Source: Lachnospiraceae bacterium UBA7481
Lineage (GTDB): Bacteria; Bacillota; Clostridia; Lachnospirales; Lachnospiraceae
Direction of reading: 5' to 3'
Assembly (NCBI GenBank): GCA_002478505.1
Contig: DLOP01000073.1
Location: 14,777-27,885, forward strand
Length of the DNA: 13,109 nt
Shown: positions 1-6,051 of the stretch, piece after piece
How positions within the stretch are numbered: the stretch's first letter is position 1
How the letters are laid out: every line of letters starts with the position of its first letter
Translations under genes and position numbers: made by a program
The notes under the pieces: generated by a model
Told to the model about the DNA's origin: nothing
The model's input: only the letters and a program-made list of their open reading frames with translations
Databases searched by the model: none

Positions 1-258
1 ATCAGCATCCGCATGGATTCGGATTTGAAGGCACAGGCCGATGCGCTTTTTGGAGAGCTCGGTATGAATCTTTCCACGGCATTCAATATTTTTGTTCGCC
101 AGTCGCTCCGTGAGGGCAGGATACCTTTTGAAGTTAGGCTGGATCAGCCCAACAAGGAGACCGTCGCTGCCATGCTGGAAGCGGAGCGGATCGCCCATGA
201 TCCGAAAGCGAATCATTATTCCGATGTGGAAGAAGCGCTCAGGGAGCTGAAACGATGA
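1..258 (+). CDS. DinJ/RelB-family antitoxin (5' end outside window)
   Basis: Antitoxin of a type II toxin-antitoxin pair. In this family it binds and neutralises the partner toxin and represses its own operon through an N-terminal ribbon-helix-helix domain. The frame is open back to base 1. The residues ISIR before the first ATG (base 13) fit the beta-strand that opens DinJ proteins, so the true start lies upstream and the ATG at 13 is probably internal. Visible features are the DSDLKAQADALFGELGMNLS segment (strand, helix, turn of the DNA-binding fold) and STAFNIFVRQSLREGRIPFEV, which fits the second helix and the RIPF/EV motif common in DinJ. The charged C-terminal part would wrap the toxin. 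Its TGA overlaps the toxin ATG (ATGA), so the two are translationally coupled. The assignment is by motif recognition; the promoter and operator are not in the window. Confidence 0.85.
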   Translation: MSIRMDSDLKAQADALFGELGMNLSTAFNIFVRQSLREGRIPFEVRLDQPNKETVAAMLEAERIAHDPKANHYSDVEEALRELKR

Positions 259-536
259 AGAGAGATATTGTCTGGACGACACAGTTCAAAAAAGATTACA
301 AGCTGGCGCTGAAACGACGTCTGGACATTGACTTGTTGGATGACATTATTCGGGCATTGTCACGCGGTGAGACGCTGCCGGAGAAGAACAAAGACCATCC
401 CCTGTCCGGCAACTGGGCAGGACACCGAGAATGCCATATCTTGCCGGATTGGCTACTGGTCTATCGCATTGACGATGATGTCCTTGTGCTGACATTGTCC
501 CGTACAGGGACACATGGTGATCTATTTGGAAAATGA
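255..536 (+). CDS. YafQ-family mRNA interferase toxin
   Basis: Toxin of the pair, a RelE/ParE-superfamily endoribonuclease. YafQ proteins cleave mRNA in the ribosomal A site. The length of 93 residues is normal for YafQ. The sequence shows the family core: DHPLSGNWAGHRECHILPDW at residues 47-66 and the C-terminal LSRTGTHGDLF. The histidines and acid used by E. coli YafQ appear conserved as H48, H61, D65 and H87, so the enzyme looks intact. It starts at the ATG inside the ATGA overlap with the antitoxin; the end of the antitoxin gene (AGGGAGCTGAAACG) may supply ribosome binding. It ends 34 bases before the converging gene on the other strand, with no clear hairpin between them. Such pairs are frequently mobile between strains. 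Family assignment is strong; cellular target is inferred from the family. Confidence 0.9.
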   Translation: MKRDIVWTTQFKKDYKLALKRRLDIDLLDDIIRALSRGETLPEKNKDHPLSGNWAGHRECHILPDWLLVYRIDDDVLVLTLSRTGTHGDLFGK

Positions 537-570
537 TACAAATAGGGAATAATACAAAAAAGGAATTTAT

Positions 571-1173
571 TTATTTGGTATTATCTCCTTTGCGCAGCGC
601 CCTTTCTATGGTAAACCATTCCTGTTCCGTCCAAATGCGCCCGTCCGCGGTATTGATATTCGGATGCTTTTCCAAAAGCCTTGCGACCAGTTCATCTGCG
701 ATCCTTTTTTGAACCGTTGCCATGCACCATGTACCCTGCCTGGAAATCACTGCAAGCCGCAGGGAAAATGTATGAATTCTAAGATTCCCGCCGGCGTTAC
801 CTGCCCTGACGTTAGATACATTCTCACACTCGGAATAATATACTTTCTCAATATCTTCCCTCTTGATCACACAAAGGTTCGTATAATTTTCAAACATGAT
901 ATAATCCCGCGTAAGCAGCCCGGTGCTTCCCGGCGCGCCGCCCTGACCATCCAGTGTAAAATAAAAACTGTCCGGTGCAACCGCCTGCCTGCCAAATTCC
1001 CTGATCTCACTCTCCGGATATCTGCTTGCCTTCGCGCTCTCTCCGATCCAGTAATCCGCATTGCTCAAAATTCTTTTGATTCCGTTTATTATGGTACGGA
1101 TTCCCGCAAAGAGTAATGACGTGCCGATGCCAAACAGGAGTGCCAGAATAACCGAAAATAAGAGAAAAAACAA
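571..1173 (-). CDS. Membrane-anchored protein of unknown function, probably frame-broken at its start
   Basis: I do not recognise a characterised family. The frame encodes 200 residues: a hydrophobic N-terminal segment (about residues 2-25), a short basic linker (IKRIL), then a soluble domain of about 160 residues with patterns such as RDYIMFENYTNLCVIKREDI and an amphipathic C-terminal half. This suggests a single-pass protein with a cytoplasmic domain. The first start in this frame is a TTG at 1173, right after an in-frame TGA and with a poor ribosome binding site. Forty bases upstream, an ATG at 1213 with a good GGGGTGA site (6-base spacing) starts a hydrophobic peptide, MKMYITVGIFTGLIVF, in another frame. 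Dropping one T from the T6 run (1165-1170 on the plus strand) joins the two smoothly. So the gene is either a recent frameshift mutant, a sequencing error, or decoded by slippage. The overlapping plus-strand frames look like shadows. Confidence 0.65.
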   Translation of the reverse strand: MFFLLFSVILALLFGIGTSLLFAGIRTIINGIKRILSNADYWIGESAKASRYPESEIREFGRQAVAPDSFYFTLDGQGGAPGSTGLLTRDYIMFENYTNLCVIKREDIEKVYYSECENVSNVRAGNAGGNLRIHTFSLRLAVISRQGTWCMATVQKRIADELVARLLEKHPNINTADGRIWTEQEWFTIERALRKGDNTK

Positions 1174-1230
1174 TCAGTCCAGTAAAAATTCCCACTGTAA
1201 TATACATCTTCATATTTTTTCACCCCGTGT

Positions 1231-1275
1231 TTATAAAATTCCATATTCTGCTCTTATTGATAACTTTTCAGCCAT
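1231..1275 (-). other. Possible 14-codon ORF in the leader of the minus-strand gene
   Basis: MAEKLSIRAEYGIL, starting at 1275 with AGGAG (1286-1282) at a 6-base spacing, which is an ideal ribosome binding site. It stops 17 bases before the ATG at 1213. A second 14-codon frame, MRNLLYDEDIYAGA (1321-1277), ends one base before it. These may be leader peptides or chance; there is no evidence of function beyond the ribosome site and placement. Confidence 0.3.
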
Positions 1276-1330
1276 ATCATGCTCCTGCGTAGATGTCTTC
1301 ATCATACAACAAGTTGCGCATTTTTCTGGG

Positions 1331-1360
1331 ATTATAACATAAATCATCACTTACGGTCAA
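1331..1360 (-). promoter_or_regulatory. Promoter for the minus-strand membrane protein gene
   Basis: Read on the minus strand, TTGACC (1360-1355) is followed by an 18-base spacer and TATAAT (1336-1331). TG lies one base before the -10 box, giving an extended -10. The predicted transcription start is near 1324, leaving a leader of about 110 bases before the ATG at 1213. This is consensus matching by eye only. Confidence 0.65.
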
Positions 1361-1459
1361 ATATTTTACAAAAGGGACTCTCTTTAGATAAGCTCTTTCC
1401 TGTCAAATTTGCACGTAATGCGATTCATCGTAATATTTGAAAAAATGGATAAATCATAG
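1361..1459. other. Centre of the divergent intergenic region
   Basis: An AT-rich stretch between the two outward-facing promoters. It holds the 8-base palindrome CAAATTTG and two copies of CGTAAT 16 bases apart. A weak alternative plus-strand promoter (TTGCAC 1409-1414, 16-base spacer, TAATAT 1431-1436) could give a longer atp leader. I see no gene, no riboswitch and no strong operator here. Confidence 0.4.
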
Positions 1460-1488
1460 TGGACATATTTGCAAAAAATGGTTATAAT
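1460..1488 (+). promoter_or_regulatory. Likely main promoter of the atp operon
   Basis: TGGACA (1460-1465), a 17-base spacer and a perfect TATAAT (1483-1488) form the best promoter match upstream of the ATP synthase genes. Transcription would start near 1495, only about four bases before the atpZ ATG at 1499. This implies an almost leaderless first message, since the AGGAAA that would act as ribosome site (1489-1494) would not be transcribed. Confidence 0.65.
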
Positions 1489-1498
1489 AGGAAATATT

Positions 1499-1783
1499 AT
1501 GAGTTCAAAAAATAGGAAGAGGCAAAAGGAAAGGCAGTCAACATTACGAATGCTGACCTTAATTACACAGTTTGGAATCAATATGCTTGTTCCGATTTTT
1601 TTGTGTTTTTTCGTTGGATACTATTTGGATAAAAAGTTAGGTACTTCTTATCTGATGATCATCTTCTTTTTTATCGGAGCATTGGCAGGATTTCGCAATA
1701 TCTATATCTTTGCCAGACGGATGACAAAAGATGACGAGGAAGATGTTGAAGAAAGTAGAGATAGTAAAGAAAGCAAAGAGTAA
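1499..1783 (+). CDS. atpZ: AtpZ/AtpI-family small membrane protein of the F-ATPase operon
   Basis: A 94-residue protein with two membrane segments (about residues 20-43 and 50-70) joined by the short DKKLGTS loop, and the GALAGFRNIYIFARR motif after helix 2, typical of the AtpZ/ATPase_gene1 family. Family members are linked to F0 assembly or ion supply; the exact role is unsettled. It is the first gene of the atp operon, as in many Firmicutes. I chose the ATG at 1499 because the N-terminus then has the usual short basic stretch (SSKNRKRQKER). An in-frame TTG at 1469 lies upstream of the predicted -10 box and is unlikely. The C-terminal tail (from residue 76) is a low-complexity acidic/serine run, DDEEDVEESRDSKESKE, encoded by an almost C-free purine tract that continues past the stop codon. 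Confidence 0.85.
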   Translation: MSSKNRKRQKERQSTLRMLTLITQFGINMLVPIFLCFFVGYYLDKKLGTSYLMIIFFFIGALAGFRNIYIFARRMTKDDEEDVEESRDSKESKE

Positions 1784-1852
1784 AGATAATAAAGATAGTA
1801 AATGAAGATATCGTTAGATTGGTGTATCATATAAAATAATAATAGAAAAAAT

Positions 1853-2260
1853 ATGGCTGCGGTAATGAAGGAAAAAATAAAAGAAAATCAGACGCTTGTG
1901 GAATTGGTCATTGGGATTTTCTGTTTTGGCGCGGTTTGCCAGATCGTCGGAATCTTTTTTACGCATGATCAACTGGCGTATGCAGTCAGTCTCTGGATTG
2001 GGATCATTGCAGCGGCGGGCATGGCAATTCATATGAACTATACCATCAATAAAGTGTTGGCTTATGATGAGGGAACGGCGGAGAAGGTGACCAGAACGTC
2101 ATATTTTCTGCGGTATGGTTGCGTGATGATCCTGTTAGGAGTAGTTGCGGTTACCGGTGTTATGAATCCGATCGTGACATTTTTGGGAATCATGGGACTG
2201 AAAATCGGCGCGTATCTGCAGCCGTTCACGCATAAATTGTTGCAAAGATGGATGAAGTAA
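1853..2260 (+). CDS. atpI: ATP synthase subunit I (AtpI), c-ring assembly factor
   Basis: A 135-residue integral membrane protein with four predicted helices (about 15-36, 41-62, 82-101 and 104-124), matching the ATP-synt_I family in size and topology. AtpI proteins help assemble the c ring; one was shown to do so for a Na+-type rotor in Acetobacterium woodii-like systems, though it is not essential everywhere. The position between atpZ and atpB is canonical. The start at 1853 has only a weak ribosome site (AGAAAAAAT); an in-frame ATG four codons later (1865) is an alternative. The 69-base gap from atpZ is filled with AT-rich, purine-rich sequence without a clear promoter. The C-terminal KIGAYLQPFTHKLLQRWMK is typical of clostridial AtpI. 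Identity rests on topology and context more than on conserved residues. Confidence 0.85.
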   Translation: MAAVMKEKIKENQTLVELVIGIFCFGAVCQIVGIFFTHDQLAYAVSLWIGIIAAAGMAIHMNYTINKVLAYDEGTAEKVTRTSYFLRYGCVMILLGVVAVTGVMNPIVTFLGIMGLKIGAYLQPFTHKLLQRWMK

Positions 2261-2296
2261 AGATTTGTGTTATAAAATAATGGACAAGGAGGTGAA

Positions 2297-3016
2297 ATGA
2301 TGGGAGCAGGTATGCTATTATCCTCGCAGGATCTGGGATTTATGATCAAAGGTATATTTTCATTCCATATCGGCGATACGGAGATCTGGATCACAACAAC
2401 CCACGTATGTCTTTTGATTATGATTCTGCTGTTGACGATATTTTCACTCTGTGCGAAACGGACGATGAAGAATGCTTCGGATGTGCCGGGAACATTTCAG
2501 TGTATTGTAGAGATGATCGTGGAAATGCTGGATAATATGATCAAGAACGTTATGGGCAAGAATGCAACAAAGTTCTTAAATTATATTGGAACGATCTTTA
2601 TCTTTATCTTGCTCAGCAATATTTCCGGCTTGTTTGGTCTGAGACCGCCTACGGCAGATTATGGCGTTACTTTTCCGCTTGGCGTCCTGACGTTTACACT
2701 GATTACCTTTAATAAATTTAAACATCAGAAAGTCAGCGGTGTCATCAAGGGATTGTGTGATCCATGGCCGATTTGGGCGCCGATCAATATCATAGGCGAT
2801 CTGGCAGTTCCAATCTCGTTGTCGCTGCGTCTGTTTGCCAACGTCCTGTCAGGCACGATCATGATGGCGCTGGTATATGGTCTGTTAAAACTGATTGCAA
2901 TCGGATGGCCGGCAGTGCTGCATGTGTACTTTGATATGTTTTCCGGAGCGATTCAGACATATGTATTCTGTATGCTGACCATGACTTATATCTCAGATGC
3001 CATCGGGGATAATTAA
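2297..3016 (+). CDS. atpB: F-ATPase subunit a (F0 stator channel)
   Basis: Subunit a forms the two ion half-channels against the rotating c ring in the membrane. The 239-residue length is normal. The essential arginine lies in SLRLFANVLSG (R178, equivalent to E. coli Arg210). Other family marks are the PPTADYGVT loop (117-125), which precedes the central helices, and the C-terminal helix pair containing QTYVFCMLTMTYISDA. Five to six membrane segments can be seen. The ribosome site is excellent: AAGGAGGTG (2286-2294) ends two bases before the ATG at 2297. A second ATG at 2300 has more normal spacing and could be the real first codon; the difference is one residue. It sits between atpI and atpE as expected. 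No missing key residue was noticed. Confidence 0.97.
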   Translation: MMGAGMLLSSQDLGFMIKGIFSFHIGDTEIWITTTHVCLLIMILLLTIFSLCAKRTMKNASDVPGTFQCIVEMIVEMLDNMIKNVMGKNATKFLNYIGTIFIFILLSNISGLFGLRPPTADYGVTFPLGVLTFTLITFNKFKHQKVSGVIKGLCDPWPIWAPINIIGDLAVPISLSLRLFANVLSGTIMMALVYGLLKLIAIGWPAVLHVYFDMFSGAIQTYVFCMLTMTYISDAIGDN

Positions 3017-3065
3017 ATGCGGTATATGAAAACTTAATTATAATATTTTTAAGGAGGAAATTATT

Positions 3066-3317
3066 ATGTTTAACGAGAATTTTATTTTAGGATGTTCTGC
3101 AATCGGCGCAGGCTTAGCAGTTATCGCCGGTATCGGACCTGGTGTAGGTCAGGGTATCGCTGCAGGACATGCTGCGGCAGCAGTAGGAAGAAACCCCGGA
3201 GCAAAGGGCGAAGTTACTTCTACCATGCTTCTTGGTCAGGCGGTTGCTGAGACAACAGGTCTTTACGGTTTGCTGGTTGCAATGCTTCTGTTATTTGTTA
3301 AGCCGTTAATGCCGTAA
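3066..3317 (+). CDS. atpE: F-ATPase subunit c, Na+-binding type
   Basis: The ring-forming proteolipid, 83 residues in two membrane helices (about 6-36 and 53-78) joined by the polar loop GRNPGAK. The glycine-rich helix 1 GIGPGVGQGIAAG carries P25 and Q29; helix 2 carries the ion-binding E62, followed by T63, T64 and Y67 (AETTGLY). This set corresponds to Pro28, Gln32, Glu65, Ser66, Thr67 and Tyr70 of the Ilyobacter tartaricus Na+ ring, and ETTGLY closely resembles other sodium c subunits. Na+ coupling is therefore inferred. The start is clear: AAGGAGG (3051-3057) with an 8-base gap to the ATG, the strongest ribosome site in the operon, as expected for the subunit needed in most copies. Confidence 0.97.
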   Translation: MFNENFILGCSAIGAGLAVIAGIGPGVGQGIAAGHAAAAVGRNPGAKGEVTSTMLLGQAVAETTGLYGLLVAMLLLFVKPLMP

Positions 3318-3346
3318 GAAAAGAGTCTGAAAGGAGGCTATGAGGC

Positions 3347-3904
3347 TTGAGTACAGGAATTGGAATGCTGTTAAGCAGTACAGCGGGGTATGAAAGGCTG
3401 TTTGACTTGGATTTTCAGCTGCTGTCTGATTCATTGCTGACGATTATTGCGGTATTTGTTCTTTTCCTAATTCTTTCTTACAATTTATTTAATCCGGCAA
3501 GAAAGATTTTGGAGGATCGTAAAAACAGGATCCAGAATGATATAGCGACTGCCCAGAACGACAAAGACGCCGCGCTGGCAATGAAAGAAGAGTATGAAGG
3601 CAAGCTGAAGGACGTTGATAAAGAAGTAGAACAGATCTTAAGTGAAGCCCGTAAGAAAGCATTGGATAATGAAAATAAGATCATTGCCGAAGCCAGAAAA
3701 GAAGCGGCGGCGATTATCGAGAGGGCAAACGTAGAAGCTCAGCTGGAGAAACAGAAAGTTGTCGATGAAGTGAAGCAGGAAATGGTTGCTATCGCATCTC
3801 TGATGGCAGGAAAGGTGGTTTCCGCCAATATTGACACAGAGATCCAGGATAGCTTGATCAATGAGACATTGAAGGAAATAGGTGACAGCACATGGCTAAG
3901 CTAA
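3347..3904 (+). CDS. atpF: F-ATPase subunit b (peripheral stalk), TTG start
   Basis: The b subunit is the stator arm: one N-terminal membrane helix (about residues 28-46) followed by a long charged coiled coil (about 55-150) reaching delta and alpha. The PARKILEDRKNRI junction after the membrane helix is typical. With the TTG at 3347 the protein has 185 residues and AAGGAGG (3331-3337) lies 9 bases upstream. An in-frame ATG at 3365 (residue 7) is the alternative. An out-of-frame ATG at 3340, only two bases from the same ribosome site, opens a 17-codon frame that stops at 3393. The gene overlaps atpH by 13 bases. The residues before the membrane helix (about 25) are slightly longer than in E. 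coli but normal for clostridia. Confidence 0.95.
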   Translation: MSTGIGMLLSSTAGYERLFDLDFQLLSDSLLTIIAVFVLFLILSYNLFNPARKILEDRKNRIQNDIATAQNDKDAALAMKEEYEGKLKDVDKEVEQILSEARKKALDNENKIIAEARKEAAAIIERANVEAQLEKQKVVDEVKQEMVAIASLMAGKVVSANIDTEIQDSLINETLKEIGDSTWLS

Positions 3905-4440
3905 TTTCAGGAACTTACGGAGAAGCCTTGTTTCAGCTGGCAGTAGAAGAACAGAAGGAAGATCAGTTTTTTGAAGAGGTGCTTTCCCTGCAGAAAGTTC
4001 TGGCTGAGAACGGTGAATTAAATGATCTGATGAACCATCCGAAGATTTCCAAAGAGGAAAAGGAGGAGGTTATAAAGAATGTATTTCAAAACCGGCTTAG
4101 TGATGAGCTTACGGGATTTCTTGTACTGATACTACAGAAGGATCGTTATGGAGAGCTTGACGGAATCCTTGATTTCTTCGTAGGAAAGATGAAGGAATAT
4201 AAAGGCATCGGAACTGCCTACGTGACAACGGCTGTATCCCTGAGGGATAGGCAGAAAACAGAAATAAAAGAGAGGCTGCTGGCGACGACCGCATATCGTG
4301 AGATGGAGATTTTCTATGAGGAAGATAAAACTCTGATCGGCGGTATCGTCATCCGGATCGGAGACAGAGTGGTTGACAGCAGTATCCGTACAAAGTTGGA
4401 GCGATTGACAAAGGATTTGTCAGAACTTCAAATCAGTTAA
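3892..4440 (+). CDS. atpH: F-ATPase subunit delta (OSCP)
   Basis: Delta caps the alpha3-beta3 head and links it to the b stalk. The 182-residue length is standard. The N-terminal helical domain (about 1-105) begins MAKLISGTYGEALFQLA, a typical opening, and the C-terminal signature EDKTLIGGIVIRIGDRVVD (145-163) with the following SSIRTKLERL matches the OSCP/delta family. The ATG lies inside the end of atpF with a 13-base overlap; GGAAATAGGTGAC upstream gives an AGGTGA ribosome site about 8 bases away. Overlap and coupling suggest matched production of b and delta. It is followed by 46 bases before atpA. No anomalies seen. Confidence 0.96.
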   Translation: MAKLISGTYGEALFQLAVEEQKEDQFFEEVLSLQKVLAENGELNDLMNHPKISKEEKEEVIKNVFQNRLSDELTGFLVLILQKDRYGELDGILDFFVGKMKEYKGIGTAYVTTAVSLRDRQKTEIKERLLATTAYREMEIFYEEDKTLIGGIVIRIGDRVVDSSIRTKLERLTKDLSELQIS

Positions 4441-4486
4441 GAAATTTTAAAAATAAAGATGATAAAAGAAAGGTGCGAAAAGATCC

Positions 4487-5992
4487 ATGAATTTAAGACC
4501 AGAAGAAATAAGTTCAGTGATCAAGGATCAGATCAAGAGGTATGCCGATAAGCTTGAAGTATCCGATGTGGGTACGGTTATTCAGGTTGCTGACGGTATT
4601 GCCCGTGTGCACGGCTTACAGAATGCGATGCAGGGTGAGCTTTTGGAGTTCCCCGGCGAAGTATATGGCATGGTACTTAACTTGGAAGAAGATAATGTCG
4701 GAGCAGTATTACTCGGCAGCCATAAGAATATTAATGAAGGCGATACCGTAAAAACAACCGGCAGAGTGGTAGAAGTACCGGTAGGCGATGCGATGACCGG
4801 CAGGGTAGTCAATGCCCTTGGGCAGCCGATTGATGGAAAAGGTCCTATCACTACAACAAAATATCGTAGAATTGAACGTGTGGCATCGGGAGTTATTACC
4901 AGACAGTCTGTTGATACCCCGCTGCAGACAGGTATTAAGGCGATTGACTCTATGGTTCCTATCGGAAGGGGACAGCGTGAGTTGATTATCGGTGACAGAC
5001 AGACCGGTAAGACTGCGATTGCCATTGATACGATCATTAACCAGAAGGGTCAGAATGTTAAGTGTATCTATGTTGCGATCGGACAGAAGGCTTCTACGGT
5101 TGCTACGATCGTAAAGACATTAGAGGAGTTTGGCGCGATGGCATATACGACAGTGGTAGCGTCTACAGCTTCCGAGCTGGCTCCGCTTCAGTATATTGCA
5201 CCATATGCAGGATGTGCGATTGGTGAGGAATGGATGGAGAATGGCGAGGACGTACTTGTGATCTATGATGATTTAAGTAAACATGCTACGGCATATCGTA
5301 CACTCTCCTTGCTTCTGAGAAGACCGCCCGGGCGTGAGGCATATCCTGGCGACGTCTTCTATCTGCATTCAAGATTATTGGAGAGAGCTGCCCGTATGAG
5401 CAAAGAGTACGGCGGCGGTTCCCTGACAGCGCTTCCCATCATTGAGACTCAGGCAGGTGATGTATCCGCATATATTCCGACCAATGTTATTTCTATTACA
5501 GATGGTCAGATCTATCTGGAGACAGAAATGTTCAACGCAGGTTTCCGCCCGGCGATCAATGCCGGACTTTCGGTATCCCGTGTTGGTGGCGCTGCACAGA
5601 TCAAAGCAATGAAGAAAATTGCAGGACCGATTCGTCTGGAATTGGCGCAGTATCGTGAACTTGCGGCATTCTCCCAGTTTGGTTCCGATCTGGACGAGGA
5701 TACTAAGGAGCGTCTTGCACAGGGCGAGAGAATCAAGGAGATGCTGAAGCAGCCGCAGTATAAGCCGATGCCGGTAGAGTATCAGGTTATCATCATTTAC
5801 GCAGCTACGAAGAAATATCTTCTGGATATCGCTGTTGACGCAGTCGGACGTTTTCAGGATGGACTGTTTGATTTCATCGATACCAAATATCCTGAGATTC
5901 CCGAGTCGATCAAGAATACAAAGGAACTGTCGGGAGAGATGGAAGAACTGCTGATTAAGGCAATTACGGAATTTAAGGCGGACTTCAGGTAA
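4487..5992 (+). CDS. atpA: F-ATPase subunit alpha
   Basis: The non-catalytic nucleotide-binding subunit of F1, forming the hexamer with beta. The full length of 501 residues is typical. Visible motifs are the Walker A GDRQTGKT (169-176), the Walker B strand VLVIYDD (256-262), the family signature PAINAGLSVS (355-364) and the arginine finger R365 in SVSRVGG. The N-terminal residues MNLRPEEISSVIKDQI form the expected delta-contacting helix. The ribosome site is AGGTG (4471-4475), 11 bases before the ATG, a longer spacing than usual. The 46-base gap after atpH holds no clear terminator or promoter. Everything needed for function appears present. Confidence 0.98.
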   Translation: MNLRPEEISSVIKDQIKRYADKLEVSDVGTVIQVADGIARVHGLQNAMQGELLEFPGEVYGMVLNLEEDNVGAVLLGSHKNINEGDTVKTTGRVVEVPVGDAMTGRVVNALGQPIDGKGPITTTKYRRIERVASGVITRQSVDTPLQTGIKAIDSMVPIGRGQRELIIGDRQTGKTAIAIDTIINQKGQNVKCIYVAIGQKASTVATIVKTLEEFGAMAYTTVVASTASELAPLQYIAPYAGCAIGEEWMENGEDVLVIYDDLSKHATAYRTLSLLLRRPPGREAYPGDVFYLHSRLLERAARMSKEYGGGSLTALPIIETQAGDVSAYIPTNVISITDGQIYLETEMFNAGFRPAINAGLSVSRVGGAAQIKAMKKIAGPIRLELAQYRELAAFSQFGSDLDEDTKERLAQGERIKEMLKQPQYKPMPVEYQVIIIYAATKKYLLDIAVDAVGRFQDGLFDFIDTKYPEIPESIKNTKELSGEMEELLIKAITEFKADFR

Positions 5993-6051
5993 ATATAAAA
6001 TATAAACCTTAGTCAGATAAAAAGCTAAGAGAAAGGCATGGTTATATCATT

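Noticed and set aside
2..14. The 13-base match TCAGCATCCGCAT at 2-14 and near 8870-8882
   Set aside because: About one such match is expected by chance in a window this long, and the contexts (coding in the antitoxin, palindrome region) are unrelated.
664..1116. A 150-codon plus-strand frame
   Set aside because: It is antisense to the minus-strand membrane protein, has Cys/Arg-rich shadow composition and no ribosome site. The minus frame has the coherent domain pattern.
3039..3044. TATAAT just before atpE as an internal promoter
   Set aside because: No -35-like sequence at 16-18 bases upstream; the region is simply AT-rich.
6009..6030. CTTAG/CTAAG inverted repeat between atpA and atpG as a terminator
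   Set aside because: Only five base pairs, AT-rich, and no T-run; more likely chance in an operon gap.
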